Source: Lentinula raphanica
Lineage: Eukaryota; Basidiomycota; Agaricomycetes; Agaricales; Omphalotaceae
Direction: 5' to 3'
Assembly (NCBI GenBank): GCA_027919835.1
Contig: JANVFP010000008.1
Location: forward strand, 310,001 to 374,000
DNA length: 64,000 bases
Below the pieces are notes generated by a model that was not told where the DNA came from, searched no databases, and saw nothing but the letters and a program-made list of their open reading frames with translations. Below, in pieces: positions 23,164-35,616 of this stretch. Made by a program: the position numbers and the translations under genes. How positions within the stretch are numbered: the first letter of the stretch is position 1; every line of letters begins with the position of its first letter.

Positions 23164-23197
23164 CGTACGCGTACGCGTCGCGCATGTGCGTACTAAG
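23164..23197. repeat. Alternating purine-pyrimidine (CG/TA-rich) tract
   Basis: From about 23164 the sequence runs cgtacgcgtacgcg, then tcgcgcatgtgcgtac, almost strictly alternating purine and pyrimidine with a self-complementary core. Such tracts can adopt left-handed DNA or cruciforms under supercoiling. No gene spans it. Confidence 0.5.
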
Positions 23198-24164
23198 AGT
23201 ACTGCCGAGAAGCCTTTTTTGTGACCTTCTATAACTATAATACCTGATTAAACGTACGTGTACATGCTCGCGAAGCAGTCGAGACGGTTCTTTGTGCAAG
23301 ACTTAACGACTGTTTGTACACATCGCTCTCAGGATCAGGCAAAAATACTTGGTTATTGCCATGTCTGGCACTGATTAAAATTTGGCATGAATCTCGAGCT
23401 GATACCTGAGCGCGTCTCATTGTTGACAATTGCAGTGAGCCTTTGAACCTCTGCCTGTTATTTCTCCAGTCTATAGCCGCGGTAACGCGGGATTCTAGGG
23501 CTATGCCTGTAGTCTAACCAAAAAAACGGTGCATTATGGCCTAAAACGTCGACCAATCCATTACTACACGACAATGCTGGCCAGAGGTTTGCAGGGCCGT
23601 GCAGAACATAAGCGAGTCTCCGGAATCCGATTGACACATGCATGCAGATATGCGCCCACAAGAAATTTCGTGGTACATAGTCTACGAGGGGCTCACTGCT
23701 TGGTGACCTTGTGTGAGAGAAACCCATCGACCAGATCGATGAAAGCCTTGCTTAATTGAGGCTCATTAAAGGTCTAGAATAAAGCACAAGTTGGGAAACC
23801 CTCCGTGCTGGCGCATGTGGAATTGTGCAAGATGATTTAATTTTTTGTGAGGGATTTGTTTTTGGATTTCGAAATGCTGACCGAGCGAATAGGGAAGGCC
23901 GCCGGGAGAAAAGAGGAAATTGCATGTGAAGAAGGAACAGATCTGACAAGATCATATACCAAAAAAGGATATAGCAAATCAAGAAAAATATGAAAATAAT
24001 AACTGTCCGGGGTCCTGCTACGTACGTTCGGCCCGAGCGATCCAATGATCTATCACGGCTAGACCGCAGGCGCATGAAGTTAAAGCATCTTGGTACTCTT
24101 GCTCTGGTCAGTAACAGCCATTTTCTTCAGATGTTTACTGATGCTCTCTTACTCTCAAACTAGC

Positions 24165-27100
24165 ATGGATACTCGGTCAGGAGAATCTTTCACTGACTGG
24201 GGCAACATTTTCTCTGCTCCTTTGAACCCTAGCGTCTTCGCTGCTCTCGATGCAAACGGCGTATTAGGTCCACCCCCTCAGAGGCAGCATGTACCCGATA
24301 TCGACGTTATGGTCCAACCGACCGCTCCTGGCCAATGGCAAGAATCTCCAGTATCATATCATAGACCCTCTATTCAGCGTTCAGACTCTGCTTCGAGCAT
24401 TCAGTCCAAGAATTCCTCTTTTGCGCTTCCTCCTTCTCTTTGGATGTCACCAGCTGCGGCTCCGACCCAAGTTCCAACCCCAGGGCCTTCAAAACCAAGT
24501 TCCACTCATTCTCCGACCACAGATAAATCTACTACCACTTTCTCAGATCTATTCTCAGACGACCTCTTCACTGTCTCACAAACTGCATCTCCTCGTTTGT
24601 CAGGTTCACCTGAACTGACGGGTTCTTTAGATACCTCTGCGACTTCTTCCGTAGCCGATGAAGCCGCACAATTTGCCAAGGACGATCCTCTTGCGACTCA
24701 GGTGTGGAAGATGTATGCCAGAACCAGAGCCGGCTTGCCTCACAAACAGCGCATGGAGAACATTACCTGGCGGATGATGTCCATGGCCTTGAAAAGAGGT
24801 GATATCCTAGAATCTGACCCGAAAGGCGAAGACCAATCGCTGGATATGTATCTGCTGAATGGACAACTGCCTGAGGATGTCGAAAACTCATCAGAGTCCC
24901 CTCCTGTCAAAGTTGAAGAAAAGGATCCAATCATCGCCGATGAGCGAGGAAGACGAAAAGACAAAGGAAAAGACAGGGTCAGAGTAGTCGGTTTTGATGG
25001 GACGAATCAAGATGAAGAGCCTGCCTCGAATGACGAGTAAGTGGCATGTTTTTGCGTGACTCTTAGTTTGGTTAATTCCATTTTACCTCAGAGTTGTACC
25101 GATGGATTGGCGTGCAATTTCTCGCTCTCGTTCACGTTTATCCATGGATTGGAGGCCCACCTCACGGTCTCGATCTAGGCCACCCGAAACCACTAGTTCC
25201 GCTTCTACCTTCTCCGGCATCAATGGGATAGGCTTCGATATGATACACAGTATTGGTCCAAATATGAATTTTCCGCCCATATCGAGCTCAATGCCTAACA
25301 CGACCATGATGCATGCTCCTGTGAACTCTGCAAAACCGCCGTCTGGTTTGTCTGCAACTCGCACCAGAAGTCCGTCTAATAGTGGCATAAATGCCATGGC
25401 TGGTGGCATGAACACCGGTATGGGATCTATATATGAAGACGTCAATGCTTTTGATGCCTCTTCAGACACGAGATACCCTTTTGCAAGCCAGGCAGGCCAT
25501 CAATTTTCTGGTCTGCCATCGCCATCGTTTGCACCTTCCTCGTTACCCTCCCATATCATGCATCATCATCCTTCCACTCAGCGACCTCATATACCCTCAC
25601 ATACACCTCATTCTAGCAACGATCCTCCGAATCCTCATATGGGCCTTGGATTAAATACATCGAATGTTAGTTTTAGTATCGGGGTTGCAGGATCGTTTTC
25701 TGCAGGTGGTATACGCAGTAACTCACCTCCAGGTTCATTTGGATTTCCTCGGCATGTTCGAAAAACGAGTTTCGATCATACGGTTTCTAAAGAGACGATA
25801 TATCCCATTCTCCCTGTTCACGGAGGGCGGCATCAGGTCAATGGCCGACCACTCAGTCCGAAGGGAATCAATAATCCACTTCCCTCCAATCGTCCCGGTT
25901 TGAGTATGGGGCCTGAAATGGGAACAGGCATGAAAAGGCGTGCTGATGCGCCGCACGCCGAGTCACTTTTCAGAGGGGATATGTCCGATTTGCCCTTCAA
26001 TATGGGTAACGTTGCAGGCTTGCCTCTTTCACAATCCTTACCTGCTCATTCGTACATGCAAACCCGTTACGGCCCTCACCCTGCTTCGCAGTCACATCAG
26101 CAGCAGCTTCACGGCAGCCGACATCATCAGATCGGCTCTGGCGACAGCGGAGACCATTCTGGTAGAATTTCAGGACCCGCAAGTCCATTCCCTGCCACGA
26201 ATACGTTCAATTTCTCGTTCCCTTCTTACGATGAAACTTCTGCATTCGATGTCGCATCATCCGTAAACAACGGTAATGTCTATGAAGGCGGACAAGGTTT
26301 CGAAGGGTATGAAGACCCATCTGGCGTTAACCAACGGTATAGGTCCACGCGAGCTTCAATCTCTGGTCCGACAAGTTCACCTTATATCAGCTCGCCCAAC
26401 GATACCCCTGGACATCTTCCTCGTGTTAATGTCAACCACGTTCATGGTGGACATTCCCATCATACCTCCGCCAGCAGTGGCGGGGCGGGGTCTAACCTCT
26501 CTCCGGCAGCTGCGTCTGCATCAGCCGTCATGGCCGAAGGCTATGCGAGGTTGAGTGCTGCTAATGGCATCGATGATCTCACAGGCGGAGGTCTCGGACT
26601 TGGAGGGATCGGGATCGATGGCTCAGGAAGCTCCTCTGTGGACTACACGCTCATGGACAGCCTCGGATCGCTTTATCCAGGGTTAGAAGAATCATCTAGC
26701 GGTGCAGGCAATCATAACGGACCTTTTACGCATGTAGACCCAACGCAAATTCTTGCAGGCTCTGGTGGCGCGTATACTAACGCAAGCCCGTCAAGCGATG
26801 GTTGGGGGCCGACAGCTACTGCGTTGCCTAATGCTCCAGGCGGAGCAGGAAGCAGTGCGTCTCCAACTCTTTCGAATGCAAGTACACCACCGAGTGGCGA
26901 AGGGGGACCAGGACCTTTCACTAGTTCCACTGCGGCGTCTAAGGTTGGGAGGAAATACGTCTTACTCAAAGACGAGAAGTCCAGGATGAACGGTCTCGGT
27001 GATACGTTGCGGAGCGGGAGTAGCACACCCGATATGGAAACAGCGAATGCTACTTCGAAAGATGGGAAAGGGACAAAGACTAATGGGGAAGATGGTGAGA

Positions 27101-27678
27101 ACCCAACGCTATGCACAAACTGTCGAACGACAAACACGCCTCTCTGGAGACGAGATCCTGAAGGGCAGCCGCTGTGTAAGGTTTATCCCCGCCATTCCAC
27201 AGATCGATGCTCATTCTTCTTCGTTGCAGGTAATGCATGCGGTCTGTTTTACGTGAGTACAACGAGAACAATTATGAAAACTGAACTGACATCTTTGTCC
27301 AGAAACTCCATGGTGTCGTACGTCCATTATCGCTGAAGACAGATGTCATCAAAAAGAGGTACGCTTCTACCACGGAATGAGTTGATCTCACGCTCATTTT
27401 TATGTTCCTTCAGGAATCGTGCATCTGGTACACCTTCTTCCGCAACTCGGAAGTCGAACGCCGGGCTACCCAAGCTGGCTTCTTCAGGGGCAAGACCCAG
27501 GTCGCAATCTAATTCAGCTACTGGGACTATGATAGGAAGAACGGGGATGGGACAAGGCTCTGCGAGTGTAGCAGCTGCAGGCAGTGGGGGTGCAAATTCT
27601 GGAGGTGGAACGATGGTCAAGAGACAAAGAAGGGCCAGTGGAGCTCAGGGAGGAGCGAAGCGAGGTGATTCGACTTGA
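24165..27678 (+). CDS. areA: AreA/Nit2-like GATA transcription factor (nitrogen regulator type), 5 exons
   Basis: 1099 aa. Exons: 24165-25036, 25092-27175, 27230-27252, 27303-27358, 27414-27678. Residues about 173-211 ([19 protein letters not shown] then [15 protein letters not shown]) match the DUF1752 motif typical of AreA/Nit2/Nre. The GATA zinc finger is CX2CX17CX2C at residues 965-989 (CTNC...[17 protein letters not shown]), followed by [21 protein letters not shown]. Two introns cut the finger: one within the second Cys-pair codon, one between LFY and KLHG. The rest is low-complexity Ser/Gly/His/Pro sequence. AreA-type factors activate use of poor nitrogen sources. The start MDTRSGES is chosen as the first Met preceding conserved-looking sequence; an upstream in-frame Met at 24141 exists. 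Confidence 0.9.
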
Positions 27679-28190
27679 GTGCTGGGGTAAGCGGTGTGGT
27701 TTGATCTGTCTTTATTTTATTTCTTTGCTTTGGGTAAGATTATATCTTGCAATATGCATGGTCATTCTCCATTCTTTTCCTCCTGTCTCGTTATAATCGA
27801 CGTATACAGAAACATTGTTGTAGATGTACTCGTATCAATTTTTTGTCGCTAAGCTCTCAACCTATGTCACACACTCTTTTCTCTCATTCTTGCTTCATCT
27901 GATGTTCTCTGCAATCGTGTTCGATGTTTCAATAGGACATTACTGTATTCATTCGATAGAGATTTTTTAACTGACCTAGACTACTACATAGCTTGTGCTG
28001 TTGTATCACGTTCAAAGGATTGAAAAATCGAACATGATTTTTTAGTGCAACAGCAAGTCCGCGCTAGTCACTTATCACCGACAGTCATTGTCATTTCCCA
28101 ATCATCCTCTGCTGGATTTCTCTAAACATATTATTTCTTTTCTCTTTTCACACTGGCACTATTCCGAACTCCTGCTCCTGCTTCACGCAG
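27679..28190. promoter_or_regulatory. Region upstream of the Sec7 gene, probably containing its unresolved first exon
   Basis: About 510 bp. A long pyrimidine run (28130-28160) leads to acgcag at 28190, a good 3' splice site for the first clear coding exon. I could not find a convincing start exon upstream: each ATG here runs quickly into a stop without a donor in the right phase. It also holds the 3' UTR of the GATA gene. Confidence 0.4.
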
Positions 28191-31100
28191 CAATGGCTCA
28201 CCGCCCACCTCTTTTCCTGGCGGTCTAGGGTCGAACGATTTATTAGCCGGCCGCCAGGTTCAACGCCGAGTTTCGAGAACAGATTTGGACTTTGAGCAAG
28301 CTTTGCAGAGCCAAGGGACCGTCGTTCTCAAAGAAGGAATCGACATCAACACCCTTGGCGTCGTTGAGAGTCCTTCGCCAGCACCATTGCCAAAATCTCC
28401 AAAATACGACCCCAAATATCGGACGCCTCCTTCAAATAATACAAAGAAATTCCAGCCATCTACTCCGACAATCGTGCCACCAACACCTTCACCTATTGCT
28501 GGACCTTCCAGTGCAAAGATACCTCAAATGCCATCTAACGACTTCTTCAATGATAATGACGACGATAATACTAGCCGGCACGTCAATCGTCGCTCCATGT
28601 ATCGCTCACCAGGGACTTCCAGCAGTCCTGACCTTGCAACCCTTCTTCGAAAAGCCAAAGACAAAGGTGGCGTGATTAGTTCTGCCCATTTACAACGGGA
28701 CAGACGGAGAGAATCTCCACCACCTTTACCCCAGTTTCCTGCCTCTCCATATGCCTCGCCAATACCCAAAGGCAAAGGCAATCAGTCTCGTATTCATCCT
28801 GGGGACCTCAGCAGTGGCTCAGAATGGATTCTAGCTAGTCCAAACGGCGGTGGTAACTCGCCAAGCAAGGTGCGTGGTACTATTCTCGATTGAATACTTT
28901 CATAGGCTAACAGTATATCTTGTTTGTCCAGCCTACAAAATCTTCGGTCAGATCCAAGGCTTCCACGTTTCTGGGCAAGATGTTGGGCCAGAATACTGTT
29001 AGAGAACGATCTGTATGTCACCATTCCCTTGCTGTAGAATCACTCTTGATCCTTTTGCGCTGCCTTTTAGAAAACCGACGCAGGTTCCCCTTCGACGTCT
29101 AGTTTCAACTCCACTTCCCTCCATGATGCATTTACCCCTTCAATGCCACCTCTTCCTACGGGCCTTTCTACTGGCAATAGAGTAATGTCCTCGAACTCTC
29201 CTATTGCCGATGTGTTTTCTTCTCCGAGTGCCCTACGGCCTTCATCACCTTCAATGTCCAAGCCTCTACCTCCCATTATACCTCCGGATTTCGAGGATGA
29301 ACGGTCCATGGTCTTCGTCGACAAAATGCCAATTGATAACAGCACCGTCAAGGGCAAACGTCGTAGCATGAGCGTTAGCGGTACTGACCTCAGCAGTGTC
29401 TTAGCAGGTGTCGGTCCTGGAGATCTGCCTCGCACGCCAGACCGTTCAACGTCATCGAGGAGCCCTGCCCTAGAGAATGATGGTGATTTTCCAGGCGGCC
29501 GTGCTGAAGAAACTTTCATAACCGACTTCAAAGGTGAACTTTCTCATCAACTAGACCTTATCACTGTCTCCAATCTGGACCTTCGGGACCCTTCTACTCC
29601 AGCCCGTCGTGCAGCATTTTTGAATTCCAGCACTAATGGTTATTCTCGTCAAGGTGGCCAGGAATCAAATTCAAAACACAAATCACCGATGCCAACAGTG
29701 ACGTTACAGCCACCATTCCGAACAGATGAAACGCCTCCAGAAGAAGAAGAAGTGCGACCTGTGCCCCAGTTACCCTCCGCCCACAGAGTTTCCGCTATGC
29801 TTTCGACCTTGGAACCATCTGTGAATCCGCGTGCTTTATCGCTTCAAACATCTTTCCGGTCCTCAACAGGACCAACTACAACGATCTCAGCACGTACTAT
29901 GCACCGTCAGAGTCTTAGTCCACTCAGATCAAGAAGCGGTCCTGCCGAGGCATCTCCACATCCACCCGGCGCCAATAACGCTCGTGGCCTACGGGTGATA
30001 CATCGGTCAACTGCGTCAAGTTCAGAGCCTTCACTGATCCCAACTGTTGTCGCCTCTGATGATACGCGGATAGGTACGTGCTGTTATGATCTATATCTAT
30101 ATATCTATCATCTTGCTTTCTGTCCATCACCATCCAAGAGCAATGCCCCTCCTTCTTGTTTCTTTGTTCAAACAACGACTAAGCCCTTTCCTTGGTTTAG
30201 TTTCAGAAGATGTATCAGTGAATCACCTCGCCCTCCTGAGGCATTCATCGTCGGACAACACCTCTGGAAGGCGCGGCAGTACATCTGCTGCTAGTGGAAC
30301 GGGCAGCCGTACCGCCTCTATAGGAGAGGATACGTCTGACATGGAACTGAGAGGTCAAGACCTAGCAACTCGTTGCTGGAACGAAGACGAACAGTTCCTG
30401 GGCAAAGAAAAAATTGCAGAATGGCTGGGCGGGACGTAAGTGTAAGAGTGATACTCTTGGCCGAATCTAATGTTCGTTACAGTGGACCCATAAACAAGGC
30501 TGCTCTTCAACACTACATGTCTCATTTCGACTTTTCAGGACTCAGACTGGATATGGCCTTTAGGTATGTTTCTGATGTATATCGCTCATGCTCCTCGCTG
30601 ACGATCTCCTGCTCAGACGCCTGTGCGCAAAGCTTTACCTTAAGGCTGAGACACAGCAAGTCGATCGTATACTCGAGGAGTTCAGCCGACGTTATTGGGA
30701 ATGTAATCCTAACACTTTGTATGGCAGCTCCAGTGCGTACTCAATGTTGTCTGACGTATTCATCGATTGACCACGATGTTTGTAGATCTCGTCCACGCAG
30801 TTGCCTACTCTCTTCTCCTCCTCAACACGGATCTGCACGTTGCTGATCTCACATCGCGCATGTCTCGTAATCAATTTGTTAGAAATACGCTTGCGGCTGT
30901 TCAGATGCAGTTACAGCCTCCTTCCAATTCTACCTCCCCGCAGACATCATCGCCTGATATCTATGATGAGGCCGGAAGTCTGCGCAGCTTTCCTCTTACC
31001 CCCAGTGGTCAATATTCCAATTCAAGCTCTGCAGCTGTTTCGGAAGGTTCCGAGCTGGATACCATCACACGATCCAAACGAAGTGACAGTATCACAAGCT

Positions 31101-33069
31101 GGAACAGCATCTCGAGAGATGCAGTTCTATCTTCTCCAGCGCTTTCACTTGCCACCACGCAAGCTACAACACCGATAGTTGAGAACGACTGTACACCCAA
31201 CAATGCCGATCTTCATTCATCCACTACTTCTTCTAATATTGTCTATGGACGTGCCTGGGAAGCTAACATGGAAAGCCTGTTAAAAGTGTGTCTGCCCTTG
31301 TCCGAATTCGTATGTCACTAATGTTCATTCTGTAGGAAATGTACAATGCCATCAAGAGCCAGCAAATTCTCCAGCCTTTGAACACTAGCAGGTCGTCAAT
31401 GTCATCTTCGCTCAGTCCAGGGGGACCAATGCTTAGGAATCGAAGTTTACGCGGACCTCCTGACAGGCTGACAACACTGAAGCGAGGCAGCATACGGGGT
31501 ATACAATCCATTGTAGGCCAGGGTGGAGTTAGTCCCTACAGCAGTAATAGCAGTATTGATGGTCGTGCGAGTCCATCACCAAGCTTTGCTACTTCGACGC
31601 ACGAAGTGAGTATCATCTTATTTGTGATATTTGCTTGAGGAATTTTGACCCGTCATCTTCAGGTCATGTATGGTTCGAGCTCCTCCTTCCTCTCACCGAC
31701 TCTCGGGTTTGCTTCCAACCTCAGCCATACTATCATTCGTGAAACACAAGAGGATGACGACCGCAGCATAAAGAGTGCCAACTCGACTGGTACTTCTATC
31801 AGCATCACTGACGAAGAGCTTGCTCTGCTGGGAGCTCCATGGGCAAAGGAAGGCATGCTCTGCCGCAAGCAGTACTGGGAATCTTCGAACAAAAGAGCCA
31901 AGGATAAGGGCTGGCTCGATGTGTTCGTAGTTATCCAGAAGGGTGAGCTCAACATGTTTACTTTTGGGGAGAACGGCAGTGGTGGATCGGGCGTTTTCGG
32001 TGGCGGGAATTGGCTGGTGAGTATGATGAAGCCTTGTCGCCAGTATCCTTCACTGACATTGCACAGTCCAATGCAAACTCTGTCGGTATCGTTCACCTAT
32101 CACACTCTCTATCGCACGCTCTGCCTCCTCCAGGCTACAATAGACAACGGCCTCACTGCATGGTCCTTACTCTCTCCAATGGTGGGGTGTATTTCTTCCA
32201 GGCAGGAACTGAGGAATTGGTAAATGAGTGGGTGTCTACATGCAATTATTGGGCTGCTCGGACGAGCAAAGAGCCTCTAGCAGGTGGTGTCTCCAACATG
32301 GAATATGGTTGGAACCGTGTTCCAGATCCCGCTCATGGCCGTTCCCAGTCGGATAGTGAATCCGTGCGAGATAGTGATGTGACAAGCGTTCGAAGTGGTA
32401 AGAGCGCCCGAAGTCGGTTCAATTGGCGGGAGGGAGCCGCCACTGTTCGGTCTGGTCAATCTCCTTGGAATGATCGAATCCATGTCAATGATTGGAAGCC
32501 GCCTATGCCACCGACTGTTTCTAGTCTTCATGACGAAGAGACTCAACTGGACGCGCTGAAAAAGCACGTTAAGTCCTTGAAAAGGGACCTGCAGAAGCAT
32601 AATGAATTACGGGAACCTATGGCTGCGTTGGTGCGTTAATTTCCATCACTCCTGTGAATTTGAGTCTCAAGCTCCGCAATCTCAGTATCAACCTCGTACA
32701 AGCAACGCAGTCAAAGCGATGAGTAATTGGGAGAAGAAATCTCAATACCTGTTGACAGAAATTGTCAAGTATGATTCATACATCGATTCCCTCCAAGCTG
32801 CTATGTCCCTGCGCCTCAAGAAACGAGGCGAAAAAGGCGAGTCACGTTCCAGACATCCCTTTGGCCTCTGCTAATATTGGTGACACTTTTTAGCCCTCGA
32901 GCGTGCGCTCGATGGTACAATTCCTGATGATGCACCCGATGCTCTGTACAAGAATTCCGAAGCCACTATACCTGAAGATGAAGAACCCCTAACTCCCAAT
33001 CCATCTCAAAATCTGCACAAACGCGAGAGCGCTGATACAGGAAACGAGTCTTTCGATTCTGATGCTTGA
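28191..33069 (+). CDS. Sec7-PH domain ARF guanine nucleotide exchange factor, at least 12 exons, 5' end unresolved
   Basis: Visible product is about 1400 aa. Exons: 28191-28869, 28932-29012, 29071-30073, 30201-30435, 30483-30563, 30617-30732, 30786-31285, 31336-31605, 31663-32016, 32067-32630, 32686-32836, 32894-33069. A long Ser/Pro-rich N-terminal half leads to the Sec7 domain: EDEQFLGKEKIAEWLGG, DFSGLRLDMAFRRLC, the Glu-containing AETQQVDRILEEF (catalytic finger) and SLLLLNTDLH. After a disordered spacer a PH domain follows (APWAKEGMLCRKQYWE to YFFQAGTEELVNEWV), then a coiled coil (LDALKKHVKSLKRDLQKH). It resembles Syt1/Yel1-type fungal ARF-GEFs in membrane traffic. The last intron (32837-32893) has a GC donor, aag|gcgagt. 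The start codon is not located. Confidence 0.88.
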
Positions 33070-33217
33070 AGCTTGCGTATAATGTAGAATGATATTCCTT
33101 GGTCGGCATACATTTGATTATTCCCCATACATATTCCCCGTAACCGACATAATATTCGACGTCGTTCTTGCTTTTCCTTCCCTGTATACAATCAACATCA
33201 TTAACTATATTGTTTAA

Positions 33218-35034
33218 CTAACAAGGACCATATTTGGCTGCAGCGACGTGGGCTTCTAATCCGCTTGTTGAGGTCTTCGGGGTGAATATTGAACCCCCCT
33301 ACAAAATGTTACGCGTTACCCCTTCAGTGATTTGAACTGCACAACGAAACAAACGCATACCTGGTTCGGCGCATACCTGCATAGATTTCAGGCGTCAGTG
33401 TCATGAGAGAACATTACAGTCACTATTGTAGTACATACCAAACGGAACCAACATCATCGCTTGCGTCGGTACCATAATGAAAGACGGCTGAAGTCTGAGA
33501 GCCTAAAAAAGCACTGTATTTGGCTGTGCGTGTGCTGTCATTCGCCATATCGAGATAATACTGGAGATGTTTGGTCCATAATCCCTGCAGAGGATATATC
33601 GAAATCAATGCTCGAGTCCCTTTGAGAGGTTCATTTGCGAACAGACCTTGAACAATTGCTGATCAGCATCGCAAACCTAGGTGCGCCGATGAGATGTTCA
33701 AAATCAAGAGTCTGGTTTATTTCCATTCACTGACCGATCCACCTGACAAGGCATCATCGCAAGACTCTTTGAGAATATCGTCTTCAGTCAGAAGGGAAAT
33801 CGTGGCATCCAGTGTGATTTCTGCTTGATCGAGGAGAGTGGTGTTCTTTGTAGCAGCGTAGAGAGCGGCCAAACCGGAGGCAATGACACCCTATGCTAGA
33901 TATCAGGTGCGAAATTCATGTCTTCTTGAATATACTCACTTGATTGTACGTCCACGTTGTCTGTCCAGAATTTCAAGTGCTCCGTCAAATGGCATCTGAA
34001 ACCTGCTTACCTGCCCATTGTTCGCACAGCTATCCGTCAATCCGTCGTTCCATAACCCTTGCGCATTTCTCATTCCAGATGCAAATAGCCAGTTCCAAAC
34101 CTGTTGGGATGAGTATTGAATCAGAAAAATACGGCAAACGTGAACTCTTGCACCTTGTTAGCATTATCCAGGTATGTCTGTCCTCCACCTCTCAGATACC
34201 CATCGGCGGAGACATAGAGAAAGAGTTCGTTTGTGATGGCATTCTTGTAAGTATGAGCAGTACTCCACCAGACTGGCAATGAAGAGTGAGCCAATGAGAG
34301 TCAACTTGTTAAGGCACGAACCACCACCCCCACAGGTATCATCCCATTGATCTGCAATCAAGTTGTAGATTGTGGCCGCGGCATTCTAAACTCGCTATGA
34401 AGAACGAATCACCGGGTAGAAGAAATTTCACGATAATCACCAGGTAGGCCGTGTTAGAAAGTCCCCGTGCGCCCTTATAATCGGCAATCTTCCAAAGAGC
34501 CATCAATACCCACTACAAGAGTTGTGTAAGTGCTCATGTAGTGATACAAGTTCGAGAAACTCACACCGGCATCATCGTTGGCACCCCCTAGCAGCGATGC
34601 CCAATTTGTGCTTGAAGAAAGAGCCGCTTGACCGATGTAGGAACCATCAGCCACCGAGCTCCATGTGTCCACGTCTGCGCCGAGCATCAGGTTGTGTAGG
34701 TCCTCCAGTGCATTCTACAGACCGAGAAGGATCGGAAACGATGTTGCATGAAGATCATGTAAGACCTACCGCATCTGTCCAGAGTGAACCACCGTTGTAC
34801 ATTCCAGTTCCGGTGTTATAATAGTGCGCTTGAAGGGCGGAAGCCACGCCCTGTATAGAGCAATCAGATGTTTGAGGCCGATGATTGATTTGAACATGAA
34901 CGACCTACCTCAGCTGTAGACAATGTAGCCGCACATTGAGCCCGCTTTTGATGCTGAGTTGCCACACTGGCTCCGTATACCGAAAGCTGGAGCAGAGAAG
35001 TCAATAGAACCAGACTCGTAGTTGGGGCAAACAT
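33218..35034 (-). CDS. Glycoside hydrolase family 76 protein (endo-alpha-1,6-mannanase type), secreted, 13 exons
   Basis: 383 aa. Exons: 35034-34909, 34850-34770, 34714-34565, 34512-34441, 34385-34322, 34272-34154, 34100-34011, 33960-33940, 33890-33735, 33676-33647, 33584-33439, 33376-33361, 33298-33218. A signal peptide (MFAPTTSLVLLTSLLQLS) precedes the catalytic fold. GH76 hallmarks are the Asp pair in GGANDDAGWVLMALW, the site where family nucleophile and acid/base sit, the QWDDTCGGGVWW motif and the TWTYNQGVIASGL motif. GH76 enzymes (Dfg5/Dcw1 or bacterial Aman6) cleave or transglycosylate alpha-1,6-mannan, in fungi often linked to GPI-protein attachment to the wall. No GPI signal is seen at the KYGPC end, so this copy looks soluble. 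Confidence 0.92.
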
Positions 35035-35616
35035 TTCGAAGATACAGAGATGCTTCGAAACCCTTGGAAGAAGTCCACCCAGCTTATAACTAGAGCGAAT
35101 TTGGATGATATAAATACGACTGAATTGAGCAGATGGTAGAACTTTTCATGGCCGCTTCGTCATCGTTGGTTCTTGATGCAATGACCACGACAACATGCTT
35201 GAAGTGGTTCGAAAAGAGTTTAATTTGAGCTGCTGACTACCAACACATGTGGAATGCGGTCTTCCTGTTGGTGAGCGACACACTGAAAGTCGAGAATCAC
35301 AATCCATTTCCCAAATCATTCGCAATGATATCATGATTTTGAGGCCTGAACGTAACACCTGCATCGAATGCCTTCCGGATAATTCAAAGTGGGTGCATGG
35401 ATATTGAAGCTCGTGTTATCGCAAAAAATAGCGACGCGCTGGGCAGCATGCATATTTCGAGTCTAATTCGAACTTTAACAATGCTCTGGTTGAAGAGTTG
35501 TATGATTATAACATCGTTCTAGAATCCTCACGATGAGAAAATAGTCAGCTGCAGAGCGATCGATGAGCAGATTCACAAGAAGAACAGAGCAAGCGGAAGT
35601 AATACCATGGTCATTA
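35035..35616. other. Intergenic between GH76 and the next minus-strand gene
   Basis: About 580 bp upstream of GH76. A short minus-strand frame (35146-35364) shows no family resemblance. The first ~100 bp contains the likely promoter of GH76. I see nothing else. Confidence 0.4.

Larger units (their letters stand above)
21353..24164. other. Gene-poor region of about 2.8 kb
   Basis: Between the peptidase and the GATA factor I find no gene that I can support beyond the doubtful short frame at 21419. The stretch has many stop codons in all frames and A/T-rich patches. It also contains an alternating purine-pyrimidine tract near 23164. The last ~300 bp before 24165 includes pyrimidine runs ending in caaactag, probably the leader (and perhaps a leader intron) of the GATA gene. 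Confidence 0.5.

Noticed and set aside
26712..27137. 141-codon minus-strand frame in the GATA gene
   Set aside because: Antisense of Gly/Ser-rich coding sequence; no independent signal.
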